Positions 1 to 10,660 of a stretch of DNA of 64,000 bases are shown one piece after another (the first letter of the stretch is position 1; each line of letters begins with the position of its first letter). Origin of the DNA: Candidatus Regiella insecticola LSR1 (GTDB taxonomy: Bacteria; Pseudomonadota; Gammaproteobacteria; Enterobacterales; Enterobacteriaceae); assembly GCF_000143625.1 (NCBI RefSeq), contig NZ_GL379589.1:550373-614372 (forward strand), written 5' to 3'. The position numbers and the translations under genes are program-made. The notes under the pieces are model-generated. The model ran no database searches. It saw only the letters and a program-made list of their open reading frames with translations, and was not told the DNA's origin.

Positions 1-489
1 AGCTTGTACAGATGACTGCTTTACTTTTTTTATCAACGAGCACTTGTGTTTTTAAGGTGTGTCGTTTCTTTTTTCCTGAGTAAAACGGCTTTTGTTTTTT
101 TGGGGACGTTCAATCGGCGTTTCTGTGGCATCAATAAGAACCAGCTCATACTCCCTATCCCTTTTTAATACAGCTTTGCGTCCAGGTAGGGCAAAATCAG
201 GATGCTTTATTAGCGTATTCTCTATCCATTTAATCGTTTCATAGCATGTGCTCTCACTCACGCCATAGCTTTGGCTGACATGAAAATAAGTGCGATATTC
301 TCGTATATACTCCAGTGCCATTAATAAGCGCTCTTCTAAACCCCGCTTGGGTTTCCGACCTCCTTTCCCTTGCTTACTCTTATCTGCTTCATTCAATATC
401 TTTATCATCTTTTCAAATGTACTGCGTTTAACACCCGTTAAGCGACGAAATTTTTCCTCTTCCAGTACTTTTATTACTTCATATTTCAT
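1..489 (-). CDS. IS5-family transposase, partial (first frame 52-489)
   Basis: The 145-residue first frame starts MKYEVIKV and carries the N-terminal helix-turn-helix-like region and the first catalytic-domain aspartate (LIDATETP). The second frame continues past the window start. The two frames are joined by the same slippage site as in the complete copies. Confidence 0.85.
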
Positions 490-554
490 GGCGGCTCCTT
501 GTTCAGGAGTGTTTTACCAAAATTCTTATATGAATGCTAGTTTCCGAAGAGGTC
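1..554 (-). mobile_element. IS5-family (IS427-like) element, copy A, cut by window edge
   Basis: First of five nearly identical copies in the window; the others are complete at about 910 bp. Only the transposase 5' half and the terminal inverted repeat (ending GAAGAGGTC at 554, followed by TA) are inside the window. It lies in the end region of an IS21-like element: the bases after it (from 557) match those at 27347 onwards in a separate IS21 end. Confidence 0.9.
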
Positions 555-704
555 TATTCAAGGCGATCACTGAATAACATTGAAGGAGATCACTTTTTCG
601 GCAAAATGTTATTGAGCGATCTCCATGAATATTATTAGTTCAGCTTGTCCTCTGTAGGTGTGTTTTTACCGTTATCCTGCCGTTTTATTGACGAGCAGAT
701 AACC

Positions 705-1935
705 ATGTCGGCATTCCGTATATCGATGAGAAAACTAAAAGAAATACTCAGGCTAAAATACCGTTGTCAACTGAGCCATCGTCAGATTGCAAAGAGTTTA
801 TCCGTCTCCCCCTCAGTGGTGTCTCGTTACCTCAATCAGGCTGCACAACTTGGTATCAGGGATTATCCGCTTTCTCCGGAGTGGAATGAGCTAAATTTAC
901 GGGCAGCGTTCAAACAAACCCCGGTAAAAAAGAAAAAAAGCTCGCTGCCTGACTGGAGCCTGATTTGTCAGGAACTGAAGCATAAAATCATGACGCTACA
1001 GCTGTTATACGAGGAATATCAGCAGCAAAATCCAGCCAATCATTACAGGTATGCCCATTTTGCCGCCTCTACAAAAGCTGGCAGCAAGTGCAATCCCCGT
1101 CGATGCGACAAACCCACAAAGCGGGAGAAAAGCTGTTCGTCGATTATTGTGGCCCCACCCTCAACGTCACTCACCCCAAAACGGGTGAACAGCGCACAGC
1201 TCAGGTGTTTGTGGCGGTTCTCGGGGCGTCAAATTACACCTATGCCGAAGCTACCTGGAGTCAATGCTTAGAAAATTGGGTGATGAGCCATGCGCGTTGT
1301 TTTGACTTTTTCGGGGGGGTGCCTGAGTTATAGTGCCGGATAATTTAAAAAGTGGCATCGATAAAGCGTGTCGTTACGAGCCTGATTTAAATCCGACCTA
1401 TCAACAACTTGCCTACCATTACGATACCGTCGTGGTAGCGGCGCGCCCTTACAAACCCAAAGATAAAGCCAAGGTTGAAGTGGCGGTACAAATTGTTGAA
1501 CGTTGGATAATGGCTAAACTGAGGCGAGAGACGTTCTACAGCTTGAAGGCGTTAAATCAGCGGATACAGGAGTTGCTGATAGAACTCAATAACAAGCCGA
1601 TGAAAAAGCGACCGGGCAGCCGCTTAAGCCAGTTTCAACAGATAGATAAACCGGTGTTAAAACCCTTGCCACGCTTACCCTATCGCTATACGCAGGTGAC
1701 ACAAGTCCGCGTCCAGATGGACTACCACGTTGAAGTGGATAAGCATTATTACTCCGTCCCGCATACGTTACTGAAACAAAAATTAGAAGCGCATGTCAGT
1801 GGAGAACTTGTCAACCTGTTTCATCGGGGTGAGCTAGTCGCGGTACATCCACGCTCACACGACGTGGGCGGTCACTCCACGCTAGAAAATCATATGCCTG
1901 AAGCCCATAAACAACAGGGTCGCTGGACAGCGTCC
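705..1935 (+). pseudogene. istA: IS21 transposase IstA, broken
   Basis: IstA is the DDE transposase of IS21-family elements. Frame one (705 to about 1075) holds the N-terminal helix-turn-helix (LSHRQIAKSLSVSPSVVSRY). Frame two (to 1333) holds the start of the DDE core ([10 protein letters not shown]) up to GGVPEL. Frame three (from 1333) resumes at VPDNLKSGI and runs through the C-terminal domain. Hence there are two frameshifts, one near 1080 and one near 1331, where VPEL-VVPDNL is expected and one base seems missing. Near 1935 the C-terminus runs straight into IstB sequence, which implies an internal deletion. Not functional as it stands. Confidence 0.8.
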
Positions 1936-2592
1936 CGTGTTGACTACTCAGCGTCACGCCAACTCGATAAAGCCACTATCCGCTCACTGACACAAGGGGA
2001 ATGGTTGAAACACCATCAAAATATACTGATTACCGGCGCTACCGGTTGCGGCAAGACTTGGTTAGCCTGTGCACTCGGTCACCATTATTGCCAGCAAGGG
2101 ATGAGCGTCTTTTACTTCAGGCTCAAGCAACTGCTAGCACAAATGTACCTGGCACAAGCCCAGGGCAGTTATCGAAAATTACTGGATACATTAGCCAATT
2201 GCTCGCTTTTGCTACTCGACGATTGGGGATTAGAGCCACTTAACTCTCAGCAGCGGGGAGATTTATTGGAGCTAATCGATGCCAGATACGATCGTACTTC
2301 CACACTCATCACCAGCCAGCTCCCTGTTGCTAATTGGTACCAGATGATCGGCGAATCCACTCATGCCGATGCCATTTTAGACCGATTGCTGCACAATGCT
2401 ATCAAACTAGAACTAAAGGGCGAATCAATGAGAAAATCAATAGACCTCTTCGGAAACCTACTGCGTGATACGGATCCTGCGTTGTCCGGTGCGCGCAATC
2501 CTCATGTACTTTATGTTAACGAAGGTTGCTGTGCGCCGGGCGCCTTGACTCCGCATAACGAACTACGGTTTCCAAAGAGGTCTAATGAATAA
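1936..2592 (+). pseudogene. istB: IS21 helper ATPase IstB, N-terminally deleted and fused to IstA
   Basis: IstB is the AAA+ partner that assists IstA. The sequence begins abruptly inside IstB ([17 protein letters not shown]), in-frame with the preceding IstA, so the istA stop and istB start are deleted. Walker A (GATGCGKT) and Walker B (LLLLDDWG) are present. From 2443 the frame reads into the MITE, replacing the native C-terminal residues with about 48 repeat-encoded ones. A stable product is unlikely. Confidence 0.8.
2441..2584. mobile_element. 140-bp MITE (family M140), copy 1
   Basis: Bounded by TA. The ends GACCTCTTCGGAAAC and GTTTCCAAAGAGGTC form an inverted repeat that matches the IS5-family termini in this window almost base for base. 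The interior is an imperfect palindrome with no transposase (GCGTTGTCCGGTGCGCGC paired with GTGCGCCGGGCGCC). It is inserted at the 3' end of istB. Confidence 0.88.
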
Positions 2593-2699
2593 ATTGACTC
2601 AAGGAGATCACTCAGGCTAACTTAAATCTCGTTCTACAGAGACGCTGAATAAGTGATCTCCTTCATTTTATTGAGTGATCTTCTTGATGATAATATGCA

Positions 2700-2750
2700 C
2701 TTACACAGCGCCTGCTCTTTAAACTCTTCCGAATACGTCGGTTTTTCCAT
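2700..2750 (-). pseudogene. IS3-like orfA N-terminal fragment
   Basis: A start codon at 2750 opens MEKPTYSEEFKEQALCKC, which resembles the first residues of IS3-family OrfA proteins (…YSEEFK.EA…). It is cut at 2699 by the IS21-like element end. The rest of this IS was not recognised nearby. Its left end presumably truncated letB. Confidence 0.45.
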
Positions 2751-2778
2751 GATTATATCGCCTCTTTATTAGTTCCCA

Positions 2779-4101
2779 TTAACGAAAATTAGAGGCGACA
2801 ACTAGACTGACACTGGGGGCCATTGAGCATAATAGGCTGGCCGCGACGTCAATACCGTAACTTTGCGGCGCGCTCAATTGTAATGACAAGACATTGGGCT
2901 GTTGTAGCAAACTACTGCTGCTATCAAGCACGGTAAAATGTTTTTTTGGCGCCCCCTCGCCCGGAAACAGCTCTAAGGTATTGCCGGTCAGCAGTTCGCT
3001 TAATTTCACGTCATTCAGACTCACGCGCGGGCTTTTCATTTCAATACGACTGCCGGTACGCATTAAATCAATCACCGAAGGATCGATAGCCAATTCACCA
3101 CGCACTTTTTTGTCAGCTTGCAGTATTAATTTCGTCAGTATTCCTACTTGTAATCCTTGGTAGATTAAGGGCGTGCGCCCTTCTTGCAAATTATTACCAT
3201 TAGGCAAATCTAAGGTAATAGAAACCCCGCGTTGGCTATGAGCCAAATCCGCATACAATGGGAAGGTTTGATCCATGGTGGCATGAAGGCTATCGGCAGG
3301 AGAATCAAAAGCAATCGCGCCATTCACTAACGCACTGATGTTTTCCATTTGTATCGAAACACCATTAAGACTGAACGCGCCTTTAAAGCCAGATACATTC
3401 CAGAAACGGCTGTCATCTTTAACCAGGGTAATAAAACGAGGGTCAATCAGGACATCAATAATCACCCCTCGATGGGCTTGACCGCTGTTTTTTTGCAAAC
3501 CACTTTCCGCCGCAAGACGATAATCATAAACTTTGCCTACCGGAATTTTACGATAATAAACCAGTGAGCCGATATTGAGCGAACCGAGATCATTGGCTTG
3601 CAGATGGATCATCAATTCACCGGTGTTTTGATGAAATTTGGGCTGCGTATCGAGGGCGATAAAATGCGTTTTCGGTTTACCGTTACCCGGCATCATGCCA
3701 ATATAATTCCCGCCTACCAACGCATCTAGCCCAGAGACACCGGCCAAAGACGCTTTCGGTGTCACCAGCCAGAATTGCGTGCCGCTCAGTAGCTGGTCTT
3801 TCAACTCATTTTTGATATTCGCTTTAACTTCAATCTTGCTGAGGTTGTCCGTTAAATTGACCGACTGCACCCCTCCCACATCTACCCCTTGGTAACGAAT
3901 AGGCGTACGACCGGCGACAATCCCAGCGGCAGATTGAAAATCAATAGTAATTTCTACCCCACGCTGTTGCCAATTGTTATAAACCAAACTGCCAGCAATC
4001 AACAAAGCAATAAAAGGCAGCAACCAAAAAGGAGAAATTCGGTATTTATGCTTAATTTGCGCTTCAATCGGTGTAGTCGGTGTTTCCTGTGGCATGTTCA
4101 T
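2779..4101 (-). pseudogene. letB: LetB/YebT, MCE-domain lipid transport protein, truncated
   Basis: LetB is a periplasm-spanning tube of seven stacked MCE rings, anchored in the inner membrane, that works with LetA in lipid transport. Here an N-terminal transmembrane segment (about residues 23-42) is followed by only about three MCE domains. The protein is 440 residues against about 880 in E. coli. The last residues (after QSYGID) look shifted out of frame: another frame reads GQPIMLNG, as expected for the next MCE domain. The sequence then meets IS3-like and IS21-like debris. The start overlaps the end of letA, as in the E. coli operon. A half-length tube could not bridge the periplasm, so it is called non-functional by inference. 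Confidence 0.8.
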
Positions 4102-5323
4102 CCCAAATCAATCGGCTGTCTAACCATTCAACAGCAAGAATAGTCAAAATGACTGCTGCTCCAAAATAAAAAGCAGCAGGGCCCATGGTAAACACAATAA
4201 TCTGATCTCGATTAATCAGTGACATCATTAATGCAATAACAAATAAATCTAACATTGACCAACGACCGATCCAGGTGATGATGCGTAACAAACGTATCCT
4301 GGTTTTCAAGCTGTGCTGTGTCTTTAGATGAATGCTAAGCAATAACGTCAGCAAGATAATAATCTTACTTAAGGGAACCAGCACGCTAGCGATAAAAACA
4401 ATCGCCGCAATCGAAAAATGGCCTGCCGAGGCCAATGAAACCACGCCAGAAAAAAGGGTATCTTCTATCCGCATCCCGTTGGCATAAACGACTGACATAG
4501 GCAATAGATTAGCAGGTAATAACAATAGCATCGCGGCAATCAACGCCGCCCAGGTTTTTTGTAAACAATGGTGACAACGGCGCTGCAAATGCAGATGGCA
4601 GCGTGTGCAACACTGGCGCTGATCAGGATAGCCACTGTAATGGCAATGATGACACACCAACAGTTTCTGCATCATTTCGTAGCATCCGAGTGAAAATGAT
4701 GGCTGAGGATAAAATCGTTGCCATAATTGCTCAACATTCAAATGTATTAAAATTAATAACGTCAATAATGTTAAAAATAAATAGGCTATCAGACCCACTC
4801 CCGCACTAATCTCGGCATATTCGTTTACTTTTATACAAGTGACGATGATACCGATAAGATAAATATCCAACATGACCCATTCTTTTAACTGCTCCAGCAT
4901 TAATAAGACTGGACGTAAATTTAGCCCCATGCGACTACCGAGGGTTAAATAAAGCAGAGAAAAACTGAGGATTAAAGGCGCACCTATCGTACAAAAAGCC
5001 ACCATACTGGCGGTGAAGGGATCACCCTGACGAGATATCTGCCAAATACCGCTAAACAAGCTGGCATCAATCCAAGTACCGAGCAAGCGAATACTGATTA
5101 ATGGCGAGCAAAAAGCAAAGGGCATTAACACCAGCATCGCGATCACGATCACCATCAGGCGATTAAGTGACCAATCCTGCCCCATGGCTATTTTTGCTCG
5201 GCAGCGAGGACAATAAGCACGTTGTTTTTTATGTAGAACAGGCAAATTAAACAGCAGATCACACTGGATACAGCGCTGAATACATCCATTCGATAACACA
5301 TGATCATGATGAAGGGGCGGCAT
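4064..5323 (-). CDS. letA: LetA/YebS, inner-membrane partner of LetB
   Basis: A PqiA-family polytopic membrane protein, 419 residues, close to the usual length. Two similar halves each begin with a zinc-ribbon-like cysteine cluster (CIQC…CPRC near residues 18-41; CHHC…CTRC…CHHC near 228-255), followed by hydrophobic segments. In E. coli LetA and LetB form one lipid-transport system. The gene ends inside the letB start, which implies translational coupling. With letB truncated, the system is probably dead although letA is open. It is divergent from proQ, as in E. coli, but msrC, expected between them, is absent and replaced by an ERIC-like repeat and a MITE. Confidence 0.88.
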   Translation of the reverse strand: MPPLHHDHVLSNGCIQRCIQCDLLFNLPVLHKKQRAYCPRCRAKIAMGQDWSLNRLMVIVIAMLVLMPFAFCSPLISIRLLGTWIDASLFSGIWQISRQGDPFTASMVAFCTIGAPLILSFSLLYLTLGSRMGLNLRPVLLMLEQLKEWVMLDIYLIGIIVTCIKVNEYAEISAGVGLIAYLFLTLLTLLILIHLNVEQLWQRFYPQPSFSLGCYEMMQKLLVCHHCHYSGYPDQRQCCTRCHLHLQRRCHHCLQKTWAALIAAMLLLLPANLLPMSVVYANGMRIEDTLFSGVVSLASAGHFSIAAIVFIASVLVPLSKIIILLTLLLSIHLKTQHSLKTRIRLLRIITWIGRWSMLDLFVIALMMSLINRDQIIVFTMGPAAFYFGAAVILTILAVEWLDSRLIWDEHATGNTDYTD

Positions 5324-5360
5324 TTATACGCCTTTGATCGGGTAGGTTTCATAATTATAA

Positions 5361-5486
5361 TATACCCCTCGCCTTTCAAGTTACGACGGCGTTGGCTGCG
5401 GGTGTTCGCCGAATCACTTAGTATGTCTACGCTCATCGGTCGGTCGCCCTGGCCGCCTTGCCGTAACTCGAACTTCATTGGGTGTA
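5361..5486. repeat. ERIC-like palindrome, copy 1
   Basis: An imperfect palindrome opening TATACCCCTCGCCTTTCAAG and closing ATTGGGTGTA. The core holds CTACGCTCATCGG, the hallmark of one of two core subtypes here. The other subtype keeps an ERIC-like GAATCCCAGGAG core. A MITE sits directly at its right-hand TA. Confidence 0.85.
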
Positions 5487-5627
5487 GACCTCTTTCGAAA
5501 CCTACTGCATGACACGGATCCTGCGTTGCCCGGTGCGCGCAATCCTCATGTACTTATGGCAATGAAGGCTGCTGTGCGCCGGGCGCCTTGACTCCGCATC
5601 ATTCGCTACGGTTTCGAAAGAGGTCTA
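5485..5627. mobile_element. M140 MITE, copy 2
   Basis: TA-bounded, ends GACCTCTTTCGAAAC and GTTTCGAAAGAGGTC. Inserted at the terminal TA of the preceding ERIC-like repeat, in the letA-proQ gap. Confidence 0.85.
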
Positions 5628-5803
5628 ATAACGGATGGGTGTTCTTATTTACGCTACACAGTAATTTTTGCAATAAGTTTATACTTATCCATTCCATTTT
5701 TACGAACTTATGTAACATCAGGTGGTAATTGTTAATCATGCCATTATAATGACGACTGTGACGCCGATGCTGATTGGCAAACTCGTTGTAATCAGGAAAC
5801 TTC

Positions 5804-6442
5804 ATGGAAAATCAACCTAAGTTGAACAACAACAAAGAAATTATAGCTTTTTTAGCCGAACGCTTTCCGCAATGTTTCACCACAAAAGGTAAAGCGTTTC
5901 CATTAAAAATCCGTATCTTTCAAGACTTAGTCGCACGAATTGAAGAGCTCAATAACGTCAGTAAAACAAAATTACGCGCCGCGTTACGACGTTATACCTC
6001 AAGTTGGCGCTACCTTTACGAAATAAAAATAGGCATTGAACGTGTTGATCTAGAAGGTAATCCCTGTGGAAAATTGGAACAACAACACGTTGATCATGCT
6101 AAAAAACAACTAGAAGAGGCCAAAGCACATCTACAGCTAAAAAAAGCAGAACAACAAATTAAAAAACCGAAACCCGCGGCACCGAATGCTAAAATTCCCA
6201 CACAGCAACAACCCAAGCATTCACCGCTGCCAGATTCAGCGCATCAAATAGTAAAGCCGATCCCCGCCTCTTCTACGCCTTCGACAACGATGCCTGAACT
6301 AAAAATTGGTCAAACAATTAAAGTCAAAGCGGGGCAAAAAGCAATGAATGGAACGGTATTAGAATTTGTTAAGAATGGCATACGAGTACAGCTCTCTTCT
6401 GGTCTGGCGATGATTGTACGCGCTGAGCATTTGCAGCTCTGA
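5804..6442 (+). CDS. proQ: RNA chaperone ProQ
   Basis: ProQ is a cytoplasmic RNA-binding protein that stabilises and matches many sRNAs and mRNAs. It is 212 residues (E. coli about 232). The FinO/ProQ domain fills roughly residues 1-120 ([10 protein letters not shown]…[15 protein letters not shown]), followed by a Lys/Gln/Pro/Ala-rich linker and a C-terminal Tudor-like domain (about 160-212, ending RAEHLQL). The start is preceded by AGGAA. prc follows 18 bp after the stop, so the two are probably co-transcribed, as in E. coli. Confidence 0.95.
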   Translation: MENQPKLNNNKEIIAFLAERFPQCFTTKGKAFPLKIRIFQDLVARIEELNNVSKTKLRAALRRYTSSWRYLYEIKIGIERVDLEGNPCGKLEQQHVDHAKKQLEEAKAHLQLKKAEQQIKKPKPAAPNAKIPTQQQPKHSPLPDSAHQIVKPIPASSTPSTTMPELKIGQTIKVKAGQKAMNGTVLEFVKNGIRVQLSSGLAMIVRAEHLQL

Positions 6443-6460
6443 TACAAGGCGAATTTAAGC

Positions 6461-8509
6461 ATGAACAAATTAGTCAAGCTCACCGTCGTTGCTTGTTTGT
6501 TTTTAACAACGGGCGGCAGGTGTGCACAGGATAAAATCCACCGTATTGATCAGTTACCACAGTTGCATCAAGAGCCTCAGCACGAAACCGTCAGTAAACG
6601 TATTACTTCACGCTTCCTTCACTCCCATTATCGTCAATTTGATCTAGACGACACATTCTCTAGTCAAATTTTTGATCGCTATCTCAATATGCTTGATTAC
6701 AGTCACAATGTCTTACTGGCATCTGATATAGCGCATTTCGCGGCTAAAAAGACAGAAATAGGTAACGAATTAAAATCGGGTCAATTAGACACGCCCTACG
6801 CATTATTTAATCTCGCCCAAAAACGACGCTTTGAACGCTACCAATATGCGCTCTCTCTACTCGACAAGCCGATGGTTTTTACCACTAACGATAGTATTGA
6901 TCTTGATCGTGCTAAAGCACCCTGGCCAACTAGCGAAGCTGAATTAAATAAACTTTGGGATGCTAAAGTTAAATTTGAACAGCTCAATCTTAAACTGAGT
7001 GGTAAAACAGACAAAGAGATTAAAGACACACTGAACAAGCGTTATTATTCAGTATTAAAACGCATTGTACAAAGTAATAGTGAAGATGTGTTTCAACTCA
7101 TTGCCAATGCATTCGCCCGCGAGATTGATCCGCATACCAGTTACCTCTCGCCACGCAATACAGAACAATTTAATACCGAGATGAGTCTGTCTTTGGAAGG
7201 CATTGGAGCAGTGTTACAAATGGATGAGGATGATTACACCTTAATTAATTCCATCGTTCCAGGGGGGCCGGCGGCAAAAAGCAAATCGATTGTCATTGGG
7301 GATCGTATCGTGGGTATTGCTCAGGAAAATAACTCCATGGTTGATGTGGTTGGTTGGCGTTTGGACGATGTGGTGGCATTAATAAAAGGCCCCAAGGGCA
7401 CTAAGGTGCATTTAGATATTTTACCCGCAGCTAAAGGCAGCAAACATAAAACCGTTACCTTGATTAGAGAACGCATTCGCTTAGAAGATCGGGCAGTAAA
7501 AGTGTCAATAAAAACGGTCGATAAAAAGCAGGTCGAAGTATTTGATATTCCTGGTTTTTATGTTGGATTAACTGAAGATGTAAAAGTCCAGTTACAAAAA
7601 TTAGCCGCAAAAAATATCCAGAGTATTGTTATTGATCTACGCGGTAATGGCGGTGGTGCTCTGAGTGAAGCGGTGTCGCTTTCCGGATTGTTCATCCCCA
7701 GTGGCCCTGTTGTTCAGATACGTGATAATAACGGCAAGATACGTGAAGACAGTGATACCAATGACCGTATTGACTATACCGGCCCATTGGTGGTCTTGAT
7801 CGACCGTTACAGCGCCTCTGCTTCAGAGATTTTTGCTGCCGCTCTACAAGATTATCAGCGGGCAGTGATCGTAGGTGAACCTACCTTTGGCAAGGGAACA
7901 GTGCAGCAATATCGTTCACTCAATCGTATGTATGACCCACTATTGCGGCCAGAATGGCCGATACTGGGTTCAGTGCAATATACCATCCAAAAATTTTATC
8001 GGGTGAATGGGGGCAGCACCCAGCGTAAAGGTGTCAAACCGGATATTGTTATGCCAACGATTAGCGATTCAGAAGAAACGGGTGAAAGCCTTGAAGATAA
8101 CGCGCTACCCTGGGACAGTATTCCAGCGGCAACTTATGCCAAAGTAGATAATTTACACCCCTTAATTGCGGCTCTAAGCAAGGAACATGCAGCACGGATA
8201 GCAGTTGATGCTGAATTCCAAAATATTAAACAAGACATTGCTCGCTATAACGCATTAAAAGATAAAAAGAACATCGTTTCACTTAACTATGATCAACGTG
8301 TCAAAGAGAATCAAAATGATGATGCAATTAGTTTAACCCGTCTCAATGAACATTTTAAACGGCAAGGTAAGAAACCATTAAAATCATTGACGGATCTGCC
8401 CAAAGACTATCAAGCACCGGATCCTTATTTGGATGAAAGTGTTCGTATTGCACTTGATTTGGCTTATTTCAGCAACACGAAAATTAACAATAACGAGATT
8501 AAAAATTAA
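6461..8509 (+). CDS. prc: tail-specific (C-terminal processing) periplasmic protease Prc
   Basis: Prc degrades or trims periplasmic proteins from their C-termini, including peptidoglycan hydrolases. It is 682 residues, matching the family. An N-terminal hydrophobic signal sequence (about 1-22) is followed by helical regions, a PDZ domain (about 240-325), then the S41 protease core with IDLRGNGGG (near 392-399) and DRYSASASE. By analogy with E. coli, Ser453 and Lys478 (TFGKGT) should be the catalytic pair; both are present. The C-terminal DUF3340-type region (PDIVMPT onward) is intact. htpX follows after a 140-bp gap. Confidence 0.96.
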   Translation: MNKLVKLTVVACLFLTTGGRCAQDKIHRIDQLPQLHQEPQHETVSKRITSRFLHSHYRQFDLDDTFSSQIFDRYLNMLDYSHNVLLASDIAHFAAKKTEIGNELKSGQLDTPYALFNLAQKRRFERYQYALSLLDKPMVFTTNDSIDLDRAKAPWPTSEAELNKLWDAKVKFEQLNLKLSGKTDKEIKDTLNKRYYSVLKRIVQSNSEDVFQLIANAFAREIDPHTSYLSPRNTEQFNTEMSLSLEGIGAVLQMDEDDYTLINSIVPGGPAAKSKSIVIGDRIVGIAQENNSMVDVVGWRLDDVVALIKGPKGTKVHLDILPAAKGSKHKTVTLIRERIRLEDRAVKVSIKTVDKKQVEVFDIPGFYVGLTEDVKVQLQKLAAKNIQSIVIDLRGNGGGALSEAVSLSGLFIPSGPVVQIRDNNGKIREDSDTNDRIDYTGPLVVLIDRYSASASEIFAAALQDYQRAVIVGEPTFGKGTVQQYRSLNRMYDPLLRPEWPILGSVQYTIQKFYRVNGGSTQRKGVKPDIVMPTISDSEETGESLEDNALPWDSIPAATYAKVDNLHPLIAALSKEHAARIAVDAEFQNIKQDIARYNALKDKKNIVSLNYDQRVKENQNDDAISLTRLNEHFKRQGKKPLKSLTDLPKDYQAPDPYLDESVRIALDLAYFSNTKINNNEIKN

Positions 8510-8649
8510 AAACACAGCATTAGATATCATTACGCTGCAATAACACTTGAAAATTTTCCAAATGGCCATAGGATAAGTGCAATGATTCAATATACTGGCT
8601 GAGTTAATACTGCAAACAACAGTGGCCAAAAAATAGGGAATAAATTTTT

Positions 8650-9537
8650 ATGATGCGTATAGCGCTTTTTCTGCTTACCAACCTAGCGGTAATGCTTGTT
8701 TTCGGATTAGTACTTAGCTTAACAGGAATCAAATCAAGTAGTATGTCAGGTCTGATGATTATGGCGGCACTATTTGGTTTTGGTGGTTCCATTGTCTCTT
8801 TGCTACTCTCTAAGTGGATGGCATTACGTTCAGTCGGAGGCGAAGTCATAGAACAACCACGTAACGAAACTGAACGCTGGTTACTCGATATCGTTCAGCA
8901 ACAATCAAAGCAAGCGGGCATTGCGATGCCTCAAGTCGCTGTTTACCCCGCCCCGGATATCAATGCTTTTGCTACCGGAGCACGCCGAAATGCTTCCTTA
9001 GTGGCGGTCAGTAGTGGGTTATTAGAAAACATGAGTCGTGATGAAGCAGAAGCGGTTATTGCTCATGAAATCAGCCACATTGCTAATGGTGATATGGTAA
9101 CCATGACGCTGATCCAGGGCATTGTAAACACCTTCGTGATTTTTATCTCACGCATCATTGCTCAAGCGGCTAGTAGTTTTCTTTCTGGCGATAGAGAAGA
9201 GGGAAGCGAGGAAAATAACTCAGGTAATCCCATCGTCTATTTTGTCATCTCTATGGTATTAGAGTTAGTCTTCGGTATTCTTGCTAGTATGATTACGATG
9301 TGGTTTTCACGTCATCGTGAGTTTCATGCGGATGCCGGTTCGGCCAAATTGGTCGGGCGTGAAAAAATGATTGCCGCTCTACAACGATTAAAAACCAGCC
9401 ATGAACCGGAAGAAGCCAGTAGTATGATGGCATTTTGCATCAATGGTAAATCGCGATCTTTCAGCGAATTCTTCATGTCGCATCCACCACTGGATAAACG
9501 TATAGAAGCACTGCGTTCAGGACAATATCTAAACTAG
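8650..9537 (+). CDS. htpX: HtpX inner-membrane zinc metalloprotease
   Basis: HtpX is an M48 peptidase that clears misfolded membrane proteins together with FtsH. It is 295 residues (E. coli 293). Two transmembrane segments lie in the first 55 residues. The zinc motif HEISH is at 139-143, and the third ligand is in [14 protein letters not shown] second hydrophobic pair lies around 155-215. The proQ-prc-htpX order is conserved. A decayed MITE starts right after the stop. Confidence 0.95.
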   Translation: MMRIALFLLTNLAVMLVFGLVLSLTGIKSSSMSGLMIMAALFGFGGSIVSLLLSKWMALRSVGGEVIEQPRNETERWLLDIVQQQSKQAGIAMPQVAVYPAPDINAFATGARRNASLVAVSSGLLENMSRDEAEAVIAHEISHIANGDMVTMTLIQGIVNTFVIFISRIIAQAASSFLSGDREEGSEENNSGNPIVYFVISMVLELVFGILASMITMWFSRHREFHADAGSAKLVGREKMIAALQRLKTSHEPEEASSMMAFCINGKSRSFSEFFMSHPPLDKRIEALRSGQYLN

Positions 9538-9538
9538 T

Positions 9539-9697
9539 CAAGACTTCTTTCATAACCCCTACTATAAGCTACTGCGTGATGTGAATTTCTGCGTTACGCG
9601 GTGCTCGCAATCCTCATGTATTCGCATGAGCACTACGGTTACTGTGCGCCGAGCACCTTGCCTTCACACCACTAGCGACGGTTCTGCAAGAAATCTA
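9539..9697. mobile_element. M140 MITE, copy 3, decayed
   Basis: Recognisable by ACTGCGTGAT, CGCAATCCTCATGTA, GTGCGCCGAGCACCTTG and an end resembling AAGAAATCTA. It is more diverged than the other copies, so probably an older insertion. Lies between htpX and IS5 copy B. Confidence 0.6.
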
Positions 9698-9748
9698 TTG
9701 TATGCTTAAATAAAACATCACGAATATCACTGGGAAAATAACACAATA

Positions 9749-10658
9749 GACCTCTTCGGAAACTAGCATTCATATAAGAATTTTGGTAAAACACTCCTGA
9801 ACAAGGAGCCGCCATGAAATATGAAGTAATAAAAGTACTGGAAGAGGAAAAATTTCGTCGCTTAACGGGTGTTAAACGCAGTACATTTGAAAAGATGATA
9901 AAGATATTGAATGAAGCAGATAAGAGTAAGCAAGGGAAAGGAGGTCGGAAACCCAAGCGGGGTTTAGAAGAGCGCTTATTAATGGCACTGGAGTATATAC
10001 GAGAATATCGCACTTATTTTCATGTCAGCCAAAGCTATGGCGTGAGTGAGAGCACATGCTATGAAACGATTAAATGGATAGAGAATACACTAATAAAGCA
10101 TCCTGATTTTGCCCTACCTGGACGCAAAGCTGTATTAAAAAGGGATAGGGAGTATGAGCTGGTTCTTATTGATGCCACAGAAACGCCGATTGAACGTCCC
10201 CAAAAAAACAAAAGCCGTTTTACTCAGGAAAAAAGAAACGACACACCTTAAAAACACAAGTGCTCGTTGATAAAAAAAGTAAAGCAGTCATCTGTACAAG
10301 CTTTACGAATGGGAGGCGCCATGATTTTAGGTTGTTTAAGGAGTCTGGTGTGCGAATACATCCTGACATCAAAACAGTTACCGATACAGGTTACCAAGGG
10401 CTTGGCAAGATTCATTCAAACTCGGCGTTGCCTAAGAAAAAGACAAAGAAAAATCCCTTAACAAAAGAAGATAAACGCAACAATCGTGCGTTATCAAGCC
10501 AGCGTGTATTAAACGAACATGTCATTGGTATGATTAAAAGATTTAAAATTGTATCAGACCGTTATCGAAACAGGCGAAAACGTTTTGGATTAAGATTTAA
10601 TCTGATTGCTGCAATTTATAATATGGAAATTAGATAAATGATAGTTTCCGAAGAGGTC
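9749..10658 (+). mobile_element. IS5-family (IS427-like) element, copy B, complete
   Basis: A 910-bp element. Inverted repeats GACCTCTTCGGAAACT and AGTTTCCGAAGAGGTC are flanked by TA on both sides (9747-9748 and 10659-10660), read as a TA target duplication. The first bases inside read CATTCATATAAG, the variant shared with copies A and E. Inserted directly before amiD. Confidence 0.93.
9814..10637 (+). CDS. IS5-family transposase in two frames (9814-10251 and 10260-10637), likely -1 frameshift
   Basis: Reference copy for this transposase. The first frame (145 residues) ends soon after LIDATETPIERP. The second (125 residues from a GTG at 10260) holds VDKKSKAVI, TDTGYQGLGK and the terminal RRKRFGLRFNLIAAIYN block with the expected late DDE-type region. 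The frames overlap around A6G at 10229-10235. Slipping back one base there gives a continuous KKKRHTLKTQVLVDKK, as expected for uninterrupted IS427-group transposases. Every complete copy keeps the same two-frame structure, which favours programmed frameshifting or amplification from a single founder. Confidence 0.88.
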
Positions 10659-10660
10659 TA

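Larger units (their letters stand above)
557..2699 (+). mobile_element. degenerate IS21-family element
   Basis: Carries istA- and istB-type reading frames. Its right end is at about 2699, with terminal CA and inward repeats of a roughly 23-bp motif containing GATCTCCTTCA / TTATTGAGTGATC. The same repeats appear at its left end (557-625) and in a separate fragment at 27292-27371. Multiple subterminal repeats are typical of IS21 ends. IS5 copy A interrupts the left end and a 140-bp MITE (2441-2584) interrupts the istB end. The element itself interrupts an IS3-like orfA (2700-2750), so four elements are nested here. Confidence 0.75.

Noticed and set aside
2443-2592. Real C-terminal domain of IstB ending [13 protein letters not shown]…
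   Set aside because: These residues are the translation of the M140 MITE; the same bases occur in non-coding places.
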